DNA from: Haliotis asinina | Taxonomy: Eukaryota; Mollusca; Gastropoda; Lepetellida; Haliotidae | Direction: 5' to 3' | NCBI RefSeq assembly: GCF_037392515.1 | Contig: NC_090281.1 | Span: forward strand, 47,220,645 to 47,284,644 | DNA length: 64,000 nucleotides | Shown: one piece after another, positions 55,901 to 64,000 of the stretch | How positions within the stretch are numbered: the first letter of the stretch is position 1 | Layout of the letters: each line of letters opens with the position of its first letter | Notes under the pieces: generated by a model | The model's input: the letters and a program-made list of their open reading frames with translations, nothing else | What the model was told of the DNA's origin: nothing | Databases searched by the model: none | Program-made: the position numbers and the translations under genes

Positions 55901-57718
55901 GAAAAATATCTAAATGATTACTTTCCTCCATCGGGATGATCTCACAAGAAGTTAGAATTCTGATGTCACTCACTCATGTCCTATCAAACATGCTCCTTTG
56001 TATCTAAACTAATAAGGGAAGATGGGTTTCCTAGTGGTTAAAGTGTTCATACTTCATGTCAAAAACCCCCATTTTATTCCCCATGAAGTCTATTGTATTC
56101 CCTATGATATTGCTGGAATGTTACTAAAAGTGACTTAAAACTTAAAGGTCACATGCAACGTAAAACACAACTTTGCAGATTCTGGTACCTATCGGTATGC
56201 ACTTACCGAAACAAATCATAAAAAATGCCAATTCAACCTATAAAGTTGAAAAAATCGCGATGAAAAAAAAGCCCGCGAAATCGGAGTTCAAACGTTTCAC
56301 TAAATTGCCCCCAGCGCTGGGGGGAAAACTGGTTTCAATAGCTGTGCTGCGCTGCGCTGCGTCCATAACGCATGCGCAGTGAATAGGTTCGCGGAGCTTG
56401 AAACAGTATGCATGCCCAGCGTCTGAGGTTGTGAGCAGTAGTCTAATGTTGGTTGTGTACACAAACAAGTAAATAATGTACTCGTTACGTAAAAAAAAAC
56501 TTGTTGATTGTGGTAAGCAGTCTTTGTCACAGAGAAAGCTCAGTGTCTGGATTATTCACGCCAATGTGTCTGCCTGCCCGTCTGCTAAAGACAACATGCA
56601 ATACACAGCTTCAGTCATTGACCACGTGCAATTTGAACTTAACACCTATCAGACTATACGACATAAAGAAAATAAGATGATTTATGACTCGTGCACCCGA
56701 GTCCCGTGTCAGCCACATTATGTAACTAAGCACGTGTGATACACATGACATGTTTTTATGTCTGTGGGTTGCAAAGAAACTACATTCATTTTATTCGGAT
56801 GACTGGATCTGACGGAAACTGGTGCAAACTCTTATCAGCTTCAAGTCCTGCTTTGTACTTGGACGAACGACAGTTTCCAGTTCACCATCTCTGCTGAGAT
56901 AATTTTTGATTGGATCGAACGAAAATTCAGAGAACATGTATTTTCCAAACCCAACATCTCTATTTTCATTCTTCATGGATAACGACTTCTTTCAGTGTAT
57001 ATGATTTTGTTTGACAACAGTGTATGAATCCATACTGAAACGACGCATCAAGTACACAAAAAGAAGTTGTTATCCATAAAGAATCTTACTTTCTGGTGAC
57101 TGGCTATACTTCTAACATGCCCATCAAACAGATCATCTTTCTGTACACACAACGAACCCTCAGCAGATCAGCAAATGAAACAGCCAATCGGAAGCCGTCG
57201 TTACACTTGAGTGCATATCCACCCGCTATGACTGGGTTCGGTCTCCCGAGGGCTTCGTTTCGGGGGAAGTAAGCCCAAGTACAAAATATTGTACTTTTGA
57301 ATCGCGATTGTACGCTTATAATTTTGTTTATTTGTTTTTTTAAAAGCAGCAATGTATATTATATGTCATGAATAAGTGAAAAATGTGTTTTAATTATGCT
57401 TGATTTTTTGGTTGCATGTGACCTTTAACTCACTCAGATCAGTGGAAATCAAACATGATATAATATTGTCATCAGAAGAAGCTGTAGGATCTCCTCCTCT
57501 TCTTCTTTGGTTATTTCCAAAATCAGAAACTGAAACATGAAGTGGATTTGTACCGGACTGTTTCAGGTGTGTTCAAGGATGTGTTTGGCAACTACACCAT
57601 GGCATTCTACTTCGGTGGAGCCATGATCATCCTGGCAGCTATCATCATGATCTTCTCCAATGTCCTGCTGGCGATACAGAGAAGGAAGCAGGCCAACAAG
57701 GAGGGGAAGGTGGTGTAG
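49992..57718 (+). CDS. Monocarboxylate transporter-like protein (SLC16 family), copy 2, six coding exons
   Basis: Coding exons: 49992-50355, 50895-51011, 52102-52245, 53579-53843, 53995-54809, 57567-57718 (TAG); product 618 residues. An acceptor at 49972 shows a 5' noncoding exon upstream. Exon lengths 2-4 (117, 144, 265) and all phases equal those of copy 1, so this is a tandem duplicate. Helix 1 reads DYGFYKWIVVLGCFFQH, again without the usual DGGWGW; the helix-5 motif is QYFANKPGLAVGLATSGVG. The loop between helices 6 and 7 (about residues 290-410) is basic and unlike copy 1. The C-terminal half (PALAKSRGCTEREAALLMSV, GLYGALTGAYVSQKSVI, GTLIGPPVSG) is closely similar. It ends QRRKQANKEGKVV. 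Substrate unknown. The stop codon is the first base of a tandem array. Confidence 0.9.
50740..50875 (+). repeat. SINE family A in intron 1 of transporter copy 2
   Basis: GTGGGGTAGCCTAGTGATTA, ATGGGTACAATGTGTGAAGC, CCATTTCTTGAG, GATATTGCTAAAAACGGC. About 20 bases around box B are deleted. Confidence 0.8.
51087..51640 (+). repeat. Minisatellite of CTGATCTGACCCCA units in intron 2 of transporter copy 2
   Basis: Irregular units of 14-17 bp (CTGATCTGACCCCACT, AATCTGACCCCAGCT and others) in higher-order groups. Starts 75 bases after the donor and does not include it. Strongly C-rich on the plus strand, with no G outside the TGA/CTG steps. Confidence 0.9.
51982..52101 (+). repeat. Three-unit version of the exon 3 acceptor array in transporter copy 2
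   Basis: Units start at 51982 (42 bp), 52024 (35 bp) and 52059 (43 bp), each ending ACTTTTCCAG or CCTTTTCCAG-like, before the true exon at 52102. Acceptors at 51981 and 52023 are in frame with exon 3; the one at 52058 is not. Same sequence family as 29369-29914. Confidence 0.9.
52421..52497 (+). pseudogene. Decayed duplicate of the exon 4 acceptor region, transporter copy 2
   Basis: GATGCTGTATTTGTATTCAA, TTTATTGGCCACAGCTTGTC and ATTTACATCTGACCTTATCA parallel the true exon border at 53559-53630 (GATGCAGTATTTCAATTCAG, GTATTGGCCGGAGCTTGTCG, TATACCCCTGGCCTTGTCAC). About 75% alike by eye. The duplicate has no AG at the acceptor position and its frame is lost. Both are preceded by a CACTTCCACTCCA-type pyrimidine tract. 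Confidence 0.75.
52560..53560 (+). repeat. Pyrimidine-rich (CTCTGCTCCTGTTCCGCT-type) minisatellite before exon 4 of transporter copy 2
   Basis: Two blocks (52560-52745 and 52965-53560) of units such as CTCTGCTCCTGTTCC and CACTCCACTCTGCTC, interrupted by a SINE at 52755-52950. It ends 18 bases before the exon 4 acceptor at 53578, forming in effect an oversized pyrimidine tract. Long open frames on both strands are artefacts of this composition. Confidence 0.88.
52755..52950 (+). repeat. SINE family B inserted in the pyrimidine-rich array
   Basis: GAATAGGCTTTCAGCAACCC, a doubled ATGCTTG(C/T)C block, CTGACTTGATTGACGCATC, GCTGTTGATCACTGGATTG and GGTCCAGACTTGATTATTTT. It lacks the 3' tail and passes straight back to the array. 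Confidence 0.82.
55535..55805 (+). repeat. Dispersed repeat family C, copy 3
   Basis: CTGAAATTTGAATGTAGACA, AATAACTTAACAAGTCGCAG, GGTGATATATTTGCAAAATGA, CTATGACTGTGGAGATTTAC, TTTTTACTAGACACGGGC and GGCTATTTTGTACACTG. This is the longest of the three copies and lies in intron 5 of transporter copy 2. Confidence 0.72.
56018..56145 (+). repeat. SINE family A, 5' part, split by the Kolobok-like element
   Basis: GGGTTTCCTAGTGGTTAAAG, TTCATACTTCATGTC, TATGATATTGCTGGAATG, AAAAGTGACTTAAAACTTAA. The tail (CTCACTCAG) resumes at 57429, after the inserted element, with TTAA on both sides. Confidence 0.8.
56146..57424 (-). mobile_element. Kolobok-like DNA element with THAP-like relic, copy 2 (inverted)
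   Basis: Ends AGGTCACATGCAAC and GTTGCATGTGACCT, with TTAA at 56142-56145 and 57425-57428. It has the same order of blocks as 41674-42935 on the opposite strand: the CCCAGCGCTGGGGG palindrome, the THAP-like block (minus strand about 56880-56740, with SLHQFPSDPVIR), the inner hairpin (56970-57085) and TTCGGTCTCCCGAGGGCTTCG. Here the THAP-like start CAAGICH has been partly lost. It sits inside a SINE A tail, so it is younger than that SINE. Confidence 0.78.
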
Positions 57719-58372
57719 GTGGAGTGTCCAATGATGTGTGGTAGATGAGGTGTCCAAGGATGTGGTGTAGATGGAGTGTTCAAGGATGTTTGGTAGGTGG
57801 AGTGTTCAAGGATGTTTGGTAGGTGGAGTGTCCAAGGATGTGGTGTAGGTGGAGCGTCCAAGGATGTGGTGTAGATGGAGTGTCCAAGGATGTGTGGTAG
57901 ATGAGGTGTCCAAGGATGTGGTGTAGATGGAGTGTCCAAGGATGTGTGGTAGATGAGGTGTCCAAGGATGTGGTGTAGATGGAGTGTCCAAGGATGTATG
58001 GTAGGTGGAGTGTCCAAGGATGTGTGGTAGGTGGAGTGATGAAAGATGTGGTCTAGATTGAGCGTCCAAGGATGTGTGGTAAGTGGAGAGTCTGAGAGTG
58101 GGATGTAGGTTCAGTGTCGAAGGCTGTGGTGCAGCTGGAGTGCCCGAGAATGTTGTGTGGTTGGAGAATCTGAGAATGGGGCATTAGTGGAGTGTCTGAG
58201 GATGTGGCGTAGGTGGAGAGTCTGAGAATGGGGTGTAGGTGGAGAGTTAAAGGATGAGGATGTGTTGTCGGTGGAGAGTTGATGGATGTGGTGTAAGTGG
58301 AGTCGAAGGATGTGATGTTGGTGGTGTGTCAGAGGATGTGTTGCAGGTGGAGAGTCTGAATGTCCAAGGATG
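57707..58372 (+). repeat. 26-bp minisatellite beginning on the stop codon of transporter copy 2
   Basis: Coding sequence ends GGGAAGGTGGTG TAG. The unit GTGTAGGTGGAGTGTCC + AAGGATGTG contains that TAG and repeats about 13 times cleanly to 58040, then in worn form to 58372. It forms the start of the 3' UTR. Minus-strand open frames (HPWTLHLHHILGHS) are artefacts. Confidence 0.9.
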
Positions 58373-58504
58373 AGGTGTAGGTTGAATGTCAAAAGTGAAA
58401 GCTGCATACTTTCTGAAACTAAGCATTTGTTTAGTGTTTCCAAGTTTCCAGATGTTGTGAAGTGTATCACGTGTAGTTGTGTCAGAGCTATCCAGAATCT
58501 TGAA

Positions 58505-58665
58505 GACTTAAACACTTAGTCTTGGAGAGGTGAACACTGTTGTGAAGACATAAACACTGTCTTGAATACGTAAACACTTAGTTTTGAATATGTAAACACT
58601 TAGTCTTGAATATGTAAGCACTTGTCTTGAATATGTAAACACTTAGTCTTAAAGTGTTTAGCACT
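58505..58665 (+). repeat. TGTAAACACTTAGTCTTGAATA tandem repeat
   Basis: About six units of 20-24 bp with the core AAACACTTAGTCTTGAA, in the 3' UTR region of transporter copy 2. Confidence 0.8.
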
Positions 58666-58915
58666 GTCTTGATGGATTTCACTATGTGTAGGAGTTTGCT
58701 GTAAAGATTACAGACTGTGAGGGGCAGTGTACAGAAGCTAAATTTAGCTGACTACTGTCTTCATTTGGCTGACATCATTCCAAGTTTACATCAACCCCTC
58801 TCACAATACTGCCATACAGGATGTTCACAGAAATATGACTTCTGAAAGGTTGGAACTCTTACTTTCCCTACACCACATTTGTCATGAAGACATGCTGAAC
58901 TACAGCAGCGTCTGA

Positions 58916-58921
58916 AATAAA
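58916..58921 (+). promoter_or_regulatory. Possible poly(A) signal of transporter copy 2
   Basis: AATAAA 1.2 kb after the stop. A second candidate is AATAAA at 59450-59455, followed by a GT-rich stretch (GGTTAGTGTCCTCATG); which is used cannot be told. Confidence 0.35.
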
Positions 58922-59759
58922 CCGTCAAGCCAGTCAGACATCAGGGCTGGTGACTTCAAAATGTAACCAGCCCCATAACGGACAATCCTGCATGTTTAGT
59001 TACAATAAACGATTTAATATCAATGCAGTGCTAAGAGCTTGCAATTAGACTGTCATACAGACCCTGAAGTATAAATATCCAAGAAAGCCCACACAAGTCT
59101 AGAAAATGTGGCAAGTCTAGATTTCCATAGCTTCTGAAAATGAAGAAAGTCTCAGGGCTCCAATTCATTATATTAATTTTTTTCACTATGAACGTTTTTT
59201 CAGTAAAATATGTTCATTTCAGAGACTGGCTGTTAGTCTAAGTCTAAATGTAACATTCAATTTGAAAAATATTCTAAAATATGGAGAATTTACTCAGACT
59301 TTTGGAACAGTTTGTCAAATTTTTTTAACAGACCACCAGGCTGGATAGCTGTAAATCAATGCCGTCTGTCCATTGGGCCTTATTTCATACAATGGATTAA
59401 GGAAATGGTTGTGGAATCAATCACGAGTGAAACTGTTATTTTTGTGTTCAATAAAGATTGGTTAGTGTCCTCATGTTCTTTCATTTTTGTGTTCCAAGAA
59501 TTGTTTTTTGACGGCATTCATGCTGATGCATTTAACCAAGAAGCATATCTGATATTTCTCATGATCCACATGTCAACGACTGATGAGATTTTTCCCTCTG
59601 TACTTACTTATTCTTTGGTTTTGACCATAGTCAAAATACAAAAAGACATCATATTCAGTTTTGTAACCCAAATATTGTTTAAAAAGAAATACTAAAAAGA
59701 TATCTTTTCAAAGATAATGTGAAAGGAAAGAAATGGAACTGCTTCCTACTGAACTGTTT

Positions 59760-59825
59760 GATGATCAGCTTCTTTATTGTACAATAGAGACATTTTGTAC
59801 ACACGGATCCTTATGTTGCTTGAAA
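59760..59825 (-). repeat. Penelope-tail-like motif, reverse
   Basis: ATCAGCTTCTTTATTGTACA is the reverse complement of the AATAAAGAAGCTGAT tail motif; ACATTTTGTACACACGGATC + CTTATG follows, as at 19930-19965. Confidence 0.45.
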
Positions 59826-59934
59826 ACAGTATAATAACCATAGTTTTTTCCTCCTTTTGGAAACTCCATTATCATAAGTCGATTTTTGATGCTTGGGAAG
59901 ACGTGACAATAAATGGCTATTATCGAATTTTAGT

Positions 59935-60130
59935 ACTTAAGAGCTGTTTTGTTTGTTATTATTCCATCATATTTTTGTACCAGTGGCACCAGATTATATA
60001 GTGGCATGTTCCTGTTTTATTTATTTATGTTATTATTGAATTTTAGTCTTTAATAGCTGTTTTGTTTATTATTATTCCATCATATTTTTGTACCAGTGGC
60101 ACCAAATTATATGGTGGCACGTTCCTGTTT
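59935..60130 (+). repeat. Direct duplication of about 95 bp
   Basis: GAATTTTAGTACTTAAGAGC ... ACCAGTGGCACCAGATTATA (59924-60000) recurs at 60037-60113 with ATTATTATTCCATCATATT and GTACCAGTGGCACCAAATT. About 93% identical by eye. Confidence 0.8.
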
Positions 60131-61679
60131 ATTGTTTAAATAGATATGTTTTCATTTACTGGCATTTAGAAGTTATTACAGATGATCAATATATATTTTA
60201 TGGATTCCAGATTCCTCATTCTTTCCTGCACATAAGAAAGAAAGAAAGAAAGAAGCTTAATCCACAAAATATCTTGATCATTTATGGAGATAGTTGGTCA
60301 CACAGTAGAACGTAAGTCCTAAGACCAAATATCTAATGGCAGGACAGATAAAATATGTATTGCTGTATTGCTCTCAATTGGAGTTGGGGATCGGGCAGCA
60401 AAATCTTGGACATCTTTCTTACTGCTTTGGAAGCTTGACAGGTTATGTCCATGTCTTTGGTCATGGGTCGAAACTTTTCGTGGAGGCATTCCGTGTATAT
60501 ATGTATATGCGTTTGAAATCCCACACTGCTGAACCAACTCTACTGCTATATTATTAGATTTAAAATACAATCAGTATTTTTCTAATAAATATAAAATATT
60601 GTTGTCATACTGATGTTACTTCATTAAAAGAATGAAATTTACATGGTGTTGAATGATGAGTTTCTGTCTGCATTGTATGAGGCAATTATAGCGCTGTATG
60701 GCTCATAGAAACTGTTGGGCACACTGCCACATAAGCCTGTGTATGAAATAAGGCCTGTCCGTCCTACCGAGACATGCTAGATTTCTGTCCGAGGCCTAAA
60801 TTCACTGCAAGCCAGCTCAATGGTCTTGCGAAAATTCTAGGAAAATGTTCCAGTGATATTCTTTGGAGTGTCTGGTCTGGTTAAATCTGGTTTTGATGTG
60901 TGATGTGTGGCAGGATTTTTGGCTTATTTCATACACTGCTTAAGCCAAAATGATTATTATATAATTGAAGATATGTATGTGTAAAGTGCTGTCCTAGGAT
61001 CAATGGTGCTTTGTGTATTACATTATGGTTTTACACAGACTGGTAGAAAATAATGTATATACAAATTCATGTATTGTTATTATGTTTTTTTCATAAGTGA
61101 CTTTTCTCTGAAGATTCTTAGTACTGATCAAGCTAGAGTTTCCTGTATGTCTAGTGTCCTTTGTCAACTCTATGCCTGTCTCCATCCTGTTATCTATGCT
61201 CTACTTAATGTAATTACATTTTACCTGTTTTAAATGTCATTCAGGTGTATCTTCTTCTCACCATTTTTAACTTTGCTTGATAACTATAGGTATCTACATT
61301 GAATATGTGTTAAACCAGAAGTTGTTATCAAGATGTTATCAAGATGTTATCACACAGTCTCATTAAAATGACCAGTTTGTTTTTAATGTTGTTTCTGATT
61401 TTTGTTACATTTTATTCAGGTTTTGTTAGTTTGAGATATAGTGTGAATATATTGAGAAAAATTATAGAAATAAAATTGAAAGTACCTTAATATTGTCGTT
61501 TTTTGTACAGTCAAATGTGACCAAGTTTATGCTAGTTCTCAAACATTCTCATATCACTGAAATAGGATGTTCATCATCTACAAATGAACCTGCACATGCT
61601 GGGTACGACATGCTGGGTATTGAAAAGGTCTGGCTGTGATTCTGACTTCAAGGGTCGTTTGTTGTTGGTCCTACCATGA
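60131..61679. other. Intergenic or distal 3' UTR, nothing recognised
   Basis: AT-rich; no exon with a recognisable domain on either strand. AATAAA occurs near 61468. Confidence 0.45.
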
Positions 61680-61935
61680 AGGTCCAGGTTTGAATATTGG
61701 CCTTCAGTAACCCAATCTTGTCATAAGAGGCGACTAATGGATGGTTAGGCTTGCTGACTTGGTTGACACATGTCATAATTCCTAATTGTGCAGATCGAAG
61801 TTCATGCTGTTGATCACTGGATTGTCTGGTCCAGACTCGATTATTTACAGACATTTACAGATTATTTACCGCTGCCATATAGTTAGAATATTGCTGAGTG
61901 TGGTGTGAAACTAAACCTCTCTCACTCACTCGTAA
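61680..61935 (+). repeat. SINE family B, long copy
   Basis: TATTGGCCTTCAGTAACCC, AATCTTGTCATAAGAGGCG, GCTTGCTGACTTGGTTGACA, CATGCTGTTGATCACTGG, GTCTGGTCCAGACTCG, then ATTTACAGA doubled, TTAGAATATTGCTGAGTGTG and CTCACTCACTCG. Confidence 0.88.
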
Positions 61936-62810
61936 GCCATGGTTGATGTCAAGGAAATGGGAACTTGCTCCTCTTGTCAAAATGGAGCTGATACATTGTG
62001 ATATTTTATGAAACATGAATATGAGTTGTAACTGCAAGGGTCCTGAATGAAGAAGTGGACCAACAACCCTACTTTGTGGAACCTACATTTACAAAAACCA
62101 CAGAAGGAAGGATTATCCTGACCAGCAAGGTGGACTCATGTTTCTATTTCAAGGGTACTTTAAATGGAATCTAAGTGACTACCCCCATGGTACAAAAGCC
62201 CTTTGACCAAAAGCCCCTCCTCAGATGAAAACAGATCAACAAGAAATTGTGAATGACGTGACATAACAATTCTGGAGCTAAACTTGACATGTAAGTAAAC
62301 AAATGAACACAACCTAATGCTTGGCCTATGGCAGAAACCAGGTCCTGAGTAAAAGGAACAGCATTCTGTTTTTCAAAGCCTGAGTTTGGCTGTGAGAAGT
62401 GTGCGTTTGCAAAATACATTGATCCTAGTGTAATTGGGTATGATGAGTTTTAATTTGTTTTGTGTTTTACCCATTTCCTCCTTGGGAAAGGCTGAGTGAG
62501 TTTGGCTTGAGAAATGTTTGTTTGGCAATTAATATTATGAAATCTTTTCAAACAACTGAAATACGTGGGAGGATCGAACAGCTTTTAACAGGGGTGCTCA
62601 AATTAACGAGGGGCTTTTGTCCTGTAGGGATTTTGGTCGTTCCCCCTGAAATGATACACAGTATCTGGAATACCCTGGGTCATTGAAAAACGTGAAACTA
62701 CATAAAATACATGTATTTAAGGACACCATCACACGACTCGTCGTGGTAGATAGAACTGCAGCAGATGAGACAGACGACCTTGCAACAGCTGTGCGGATTT
62801 CTCATGTAGT
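61936..62810. other. Intergenic, nothing recognised
   Basis: Short open frames only (62171-62419 minus, 62462-62686 plus), no domain features. Confidence 0.45.
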
Positions 62811-62814
62811 TCAG

Positions 62815-62905
62815 GTCGAACTCCTGTGGTTTAGTGGCGAGAGTATCTGCTCTGCTAATGACCGGTTGGTGGTTTGAATCCTACTTAAAGATGTCTAAAA
62901 TGTTA
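62815..62905 (+). repeat. tRNA-like SINE head (third type)
   Basis: TGTGGTTTAGTGGCGAGAG (box A-like) and TGGTGGTTTGAATCCTAC (box B-like) are spaced as in a pol III promoter. The acceptor stem does not pair, so it is not a functional tRNA gene. It differs from the family A head. Confidence 0.4.
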
Positions 62906-63202
62906 CTTGTTGTTACCGTGGCTGGCACTCAGTAATTAAGGGACAACACAATAACAGGTCAAGTGAGAGTCAGTTTAGTGTGTCTGAATGGAACGTCCAT
63001 GTTTAATTGTGGGAGGGTATCTAACTGTATTTTCGTGTGTTAGGAGAGTTTTCAGCAAGGACATAAAGACATAGAGATTAATAAATGACTCGCAAAGATA
63101 TATATTTATTCATTTAATGGTATCACCCATTATGTTCTGGGGAGGTAGCGTCATTTACCTTGTACATTAATTTTAGGGAGTGGTCATTCACATTGATTGT
63201 AC

Positions 63203-63234
63203 CAGAGACCATATAATCTATTATATGGTCTCTG
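63203..63234. repeat. Perfect 14-bp inverted repeat with 4-base loop
   Basis: CAGAGACCATATAA, loop TCTA, TTATATGGTCTCTG. No mismatch in the arms. Confidence 0.95.
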
Positions 63235-63482
63235 ATTGTACATGCTGCTCCATTGAAATCACCATCACTCTCCCATCAGCTGTGGCTTCTTATGCTGTCC
63301 TTCTACAGTGTCGTGGCGTGCAGGCATGTCAGTGTGGTCAATACCGTGGCACCGTGGCACCGTACCAGCTGTGCCTCGTGTCCTGAACGAAACAATGTTA
63401 ATTCCGTACTTGGTTGACCTTCTATATCTATTGCCAAAGAGGATGATTTGGAGATTTTAAGTGCGCTTTCCGAGATAATGTG

Positions 63483-63655
63483 CTACTGCTTGACAAGTAT
63501 TCGATGAGGCACGACCTGACAAAGGACCCCAGATTGTATGTATGGGACCGCCCTCCAGGAACGGGTTGTCGTCAAGATATTGAAAAGTTCAATTTCCTCG
63601 TGCGAATATCGTCGTGATGGTGTTTTGCTGAACTGAATCGCTCTACGCGACACTT
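63483..63655 (+). repeat. Dispersed repeat family D, copy 2
   Basis: CTACTGCTTGACAAGTATTC, GACCTGACAAAGGACCC, CGCCCTCCAGGAAC, TATTGAAAAGTTCAATTTCC and GTTTTGCTGAACTGAATC; pairs with 48943-49140. Confidence 0.65.
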
Positions 63656-63675
63656 GTTAAACAGTAGCGGTGTAT

Positions 63676-63757
63676 AGGAGAAACCACTCATCCTCGGGTG
63701 TGGTAGGGATTGTGAACCCTGATCAGACGTGACAATCCTAGGACGAGTGGTTTCTCC
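63676..63757. repeat. Fold-back sequence, about 21-bp arms
   Basis: AGGAGAAACCACTCATCCT (63678-63696) faces AGGACGAGTGGTTTCTCC (63740-63757), one mismatch. The loop of about 43 bases has GTGAACCCTGATCAGACGTG. It may be a small MITE. Confidence 0.8.
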
Positions 63758-64000
63758 AACTTATCAACCGTCACGTGACATATGATACTTTATAATAAAT
63801 AAGTAATGCATGTCATTTGATTCGTAACAACTCGTGTTATTCCGGCAAACCGGTCGCGGGAAGGTGCTGATTCGCATGGAATGCACGTGCTAACCTCAAT
63901 CACGTGCACGCTACATGCACAGAATTTCATTTGCCTTACGGTCGTGAAGGATGCAAGATGACAGGCAAGTCAGACAGCGAAAGAGAGCTATTTCTCTTTT
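63758..64000. other. Window end, nothing recognised
   Basis: Somewhat more GC-rich than its surroundings, with CACGTG steps at about 63886 and 63901. No exon can be supported. Confidence 0.4.

Noticed and set aside
57563-58069. Minus-strand HPWTLHLHHILGHS repeat protein
   Set aside because: Reverse reading of the 26-bp array in the 3' UTR.
59312-59695. 127-residue hydrophobic open frame
   Set aside because: AT-rich chance frame with no conserved motif, downstream of transporter copy 2.

Overview
The window is animal nuclear DNA, most likely from a gastropod mollusc close to abalone (Haliotis). The reasons are vertebrate-like gene structure (short exons, GT-AG introns), about 37-42% GC by eye, and dozens of copies of two SINE families ending in (CACT)n tails of the kind typical of abalone genomes. 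The species assignment is an inference.

Four host genes can be read exon by exon. (1) 883-7494 (+): the last eight exons of NDOR1, the diflavin reductase that feeds electrons to the cytosolic iron-sulfur cluster machinery; its flavodoxin half lies before base 1. (2) 16494-9239 (-): a complete six-exon METTL24-like, membrane-anchored methyltransferase gene, tail to tail with NDOR1. (3) 25912-34354 (+) and (4) 49992-57718 (+): two tandem paralogues of an SLC16 (monocarboxylate transporter) family member, each with six coding exons in identical phases, coding for 621 and 618 residues.

The space between is repeat-rich. 16.5-25.9 kb holds SINEs (one with a 5S-rRNA-like head) and a broken Ty3-type LTR element (21233-24680) with a 5-bp target duplication. 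34.4-50.0 kb holds a Tc1-type relic with a fold-back nested inside it, a Kolobok-like TTAA element with a THAP-like relic, a pogo/Tigger relic inserted into a minisatellite, and several simple repeats. A second, inverted copy of the Kolobok-like element sits in the last intron of the second transporter gene, inside a SINE. After 58.4 kb I recognise no gene.

The most striking pattern is that tandem repeats repeatedly start on gene-structure boundaries. Seven arrays or duplications contain a splice acceptor or donor (NDOR1 acceptors at 882 and 6896, NDOR1 donor at 3794, two METTL24 donors, and the exon 3 acceptor in both transporter copies). An eighth is a decayed copy of the exon 4 acceptor, and a ninth array starts on a stop codon. 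In the first transporter copy the unit is exactly 42 bp, so all 13 duplicated acceptors are in one reading frame and could, if used, insert multiples of 14 residues. Exon 3 next to this array is about 99% identical between the two transporter genes while neighbouring exons are only about 75% identical, which suggests local gene conversion.
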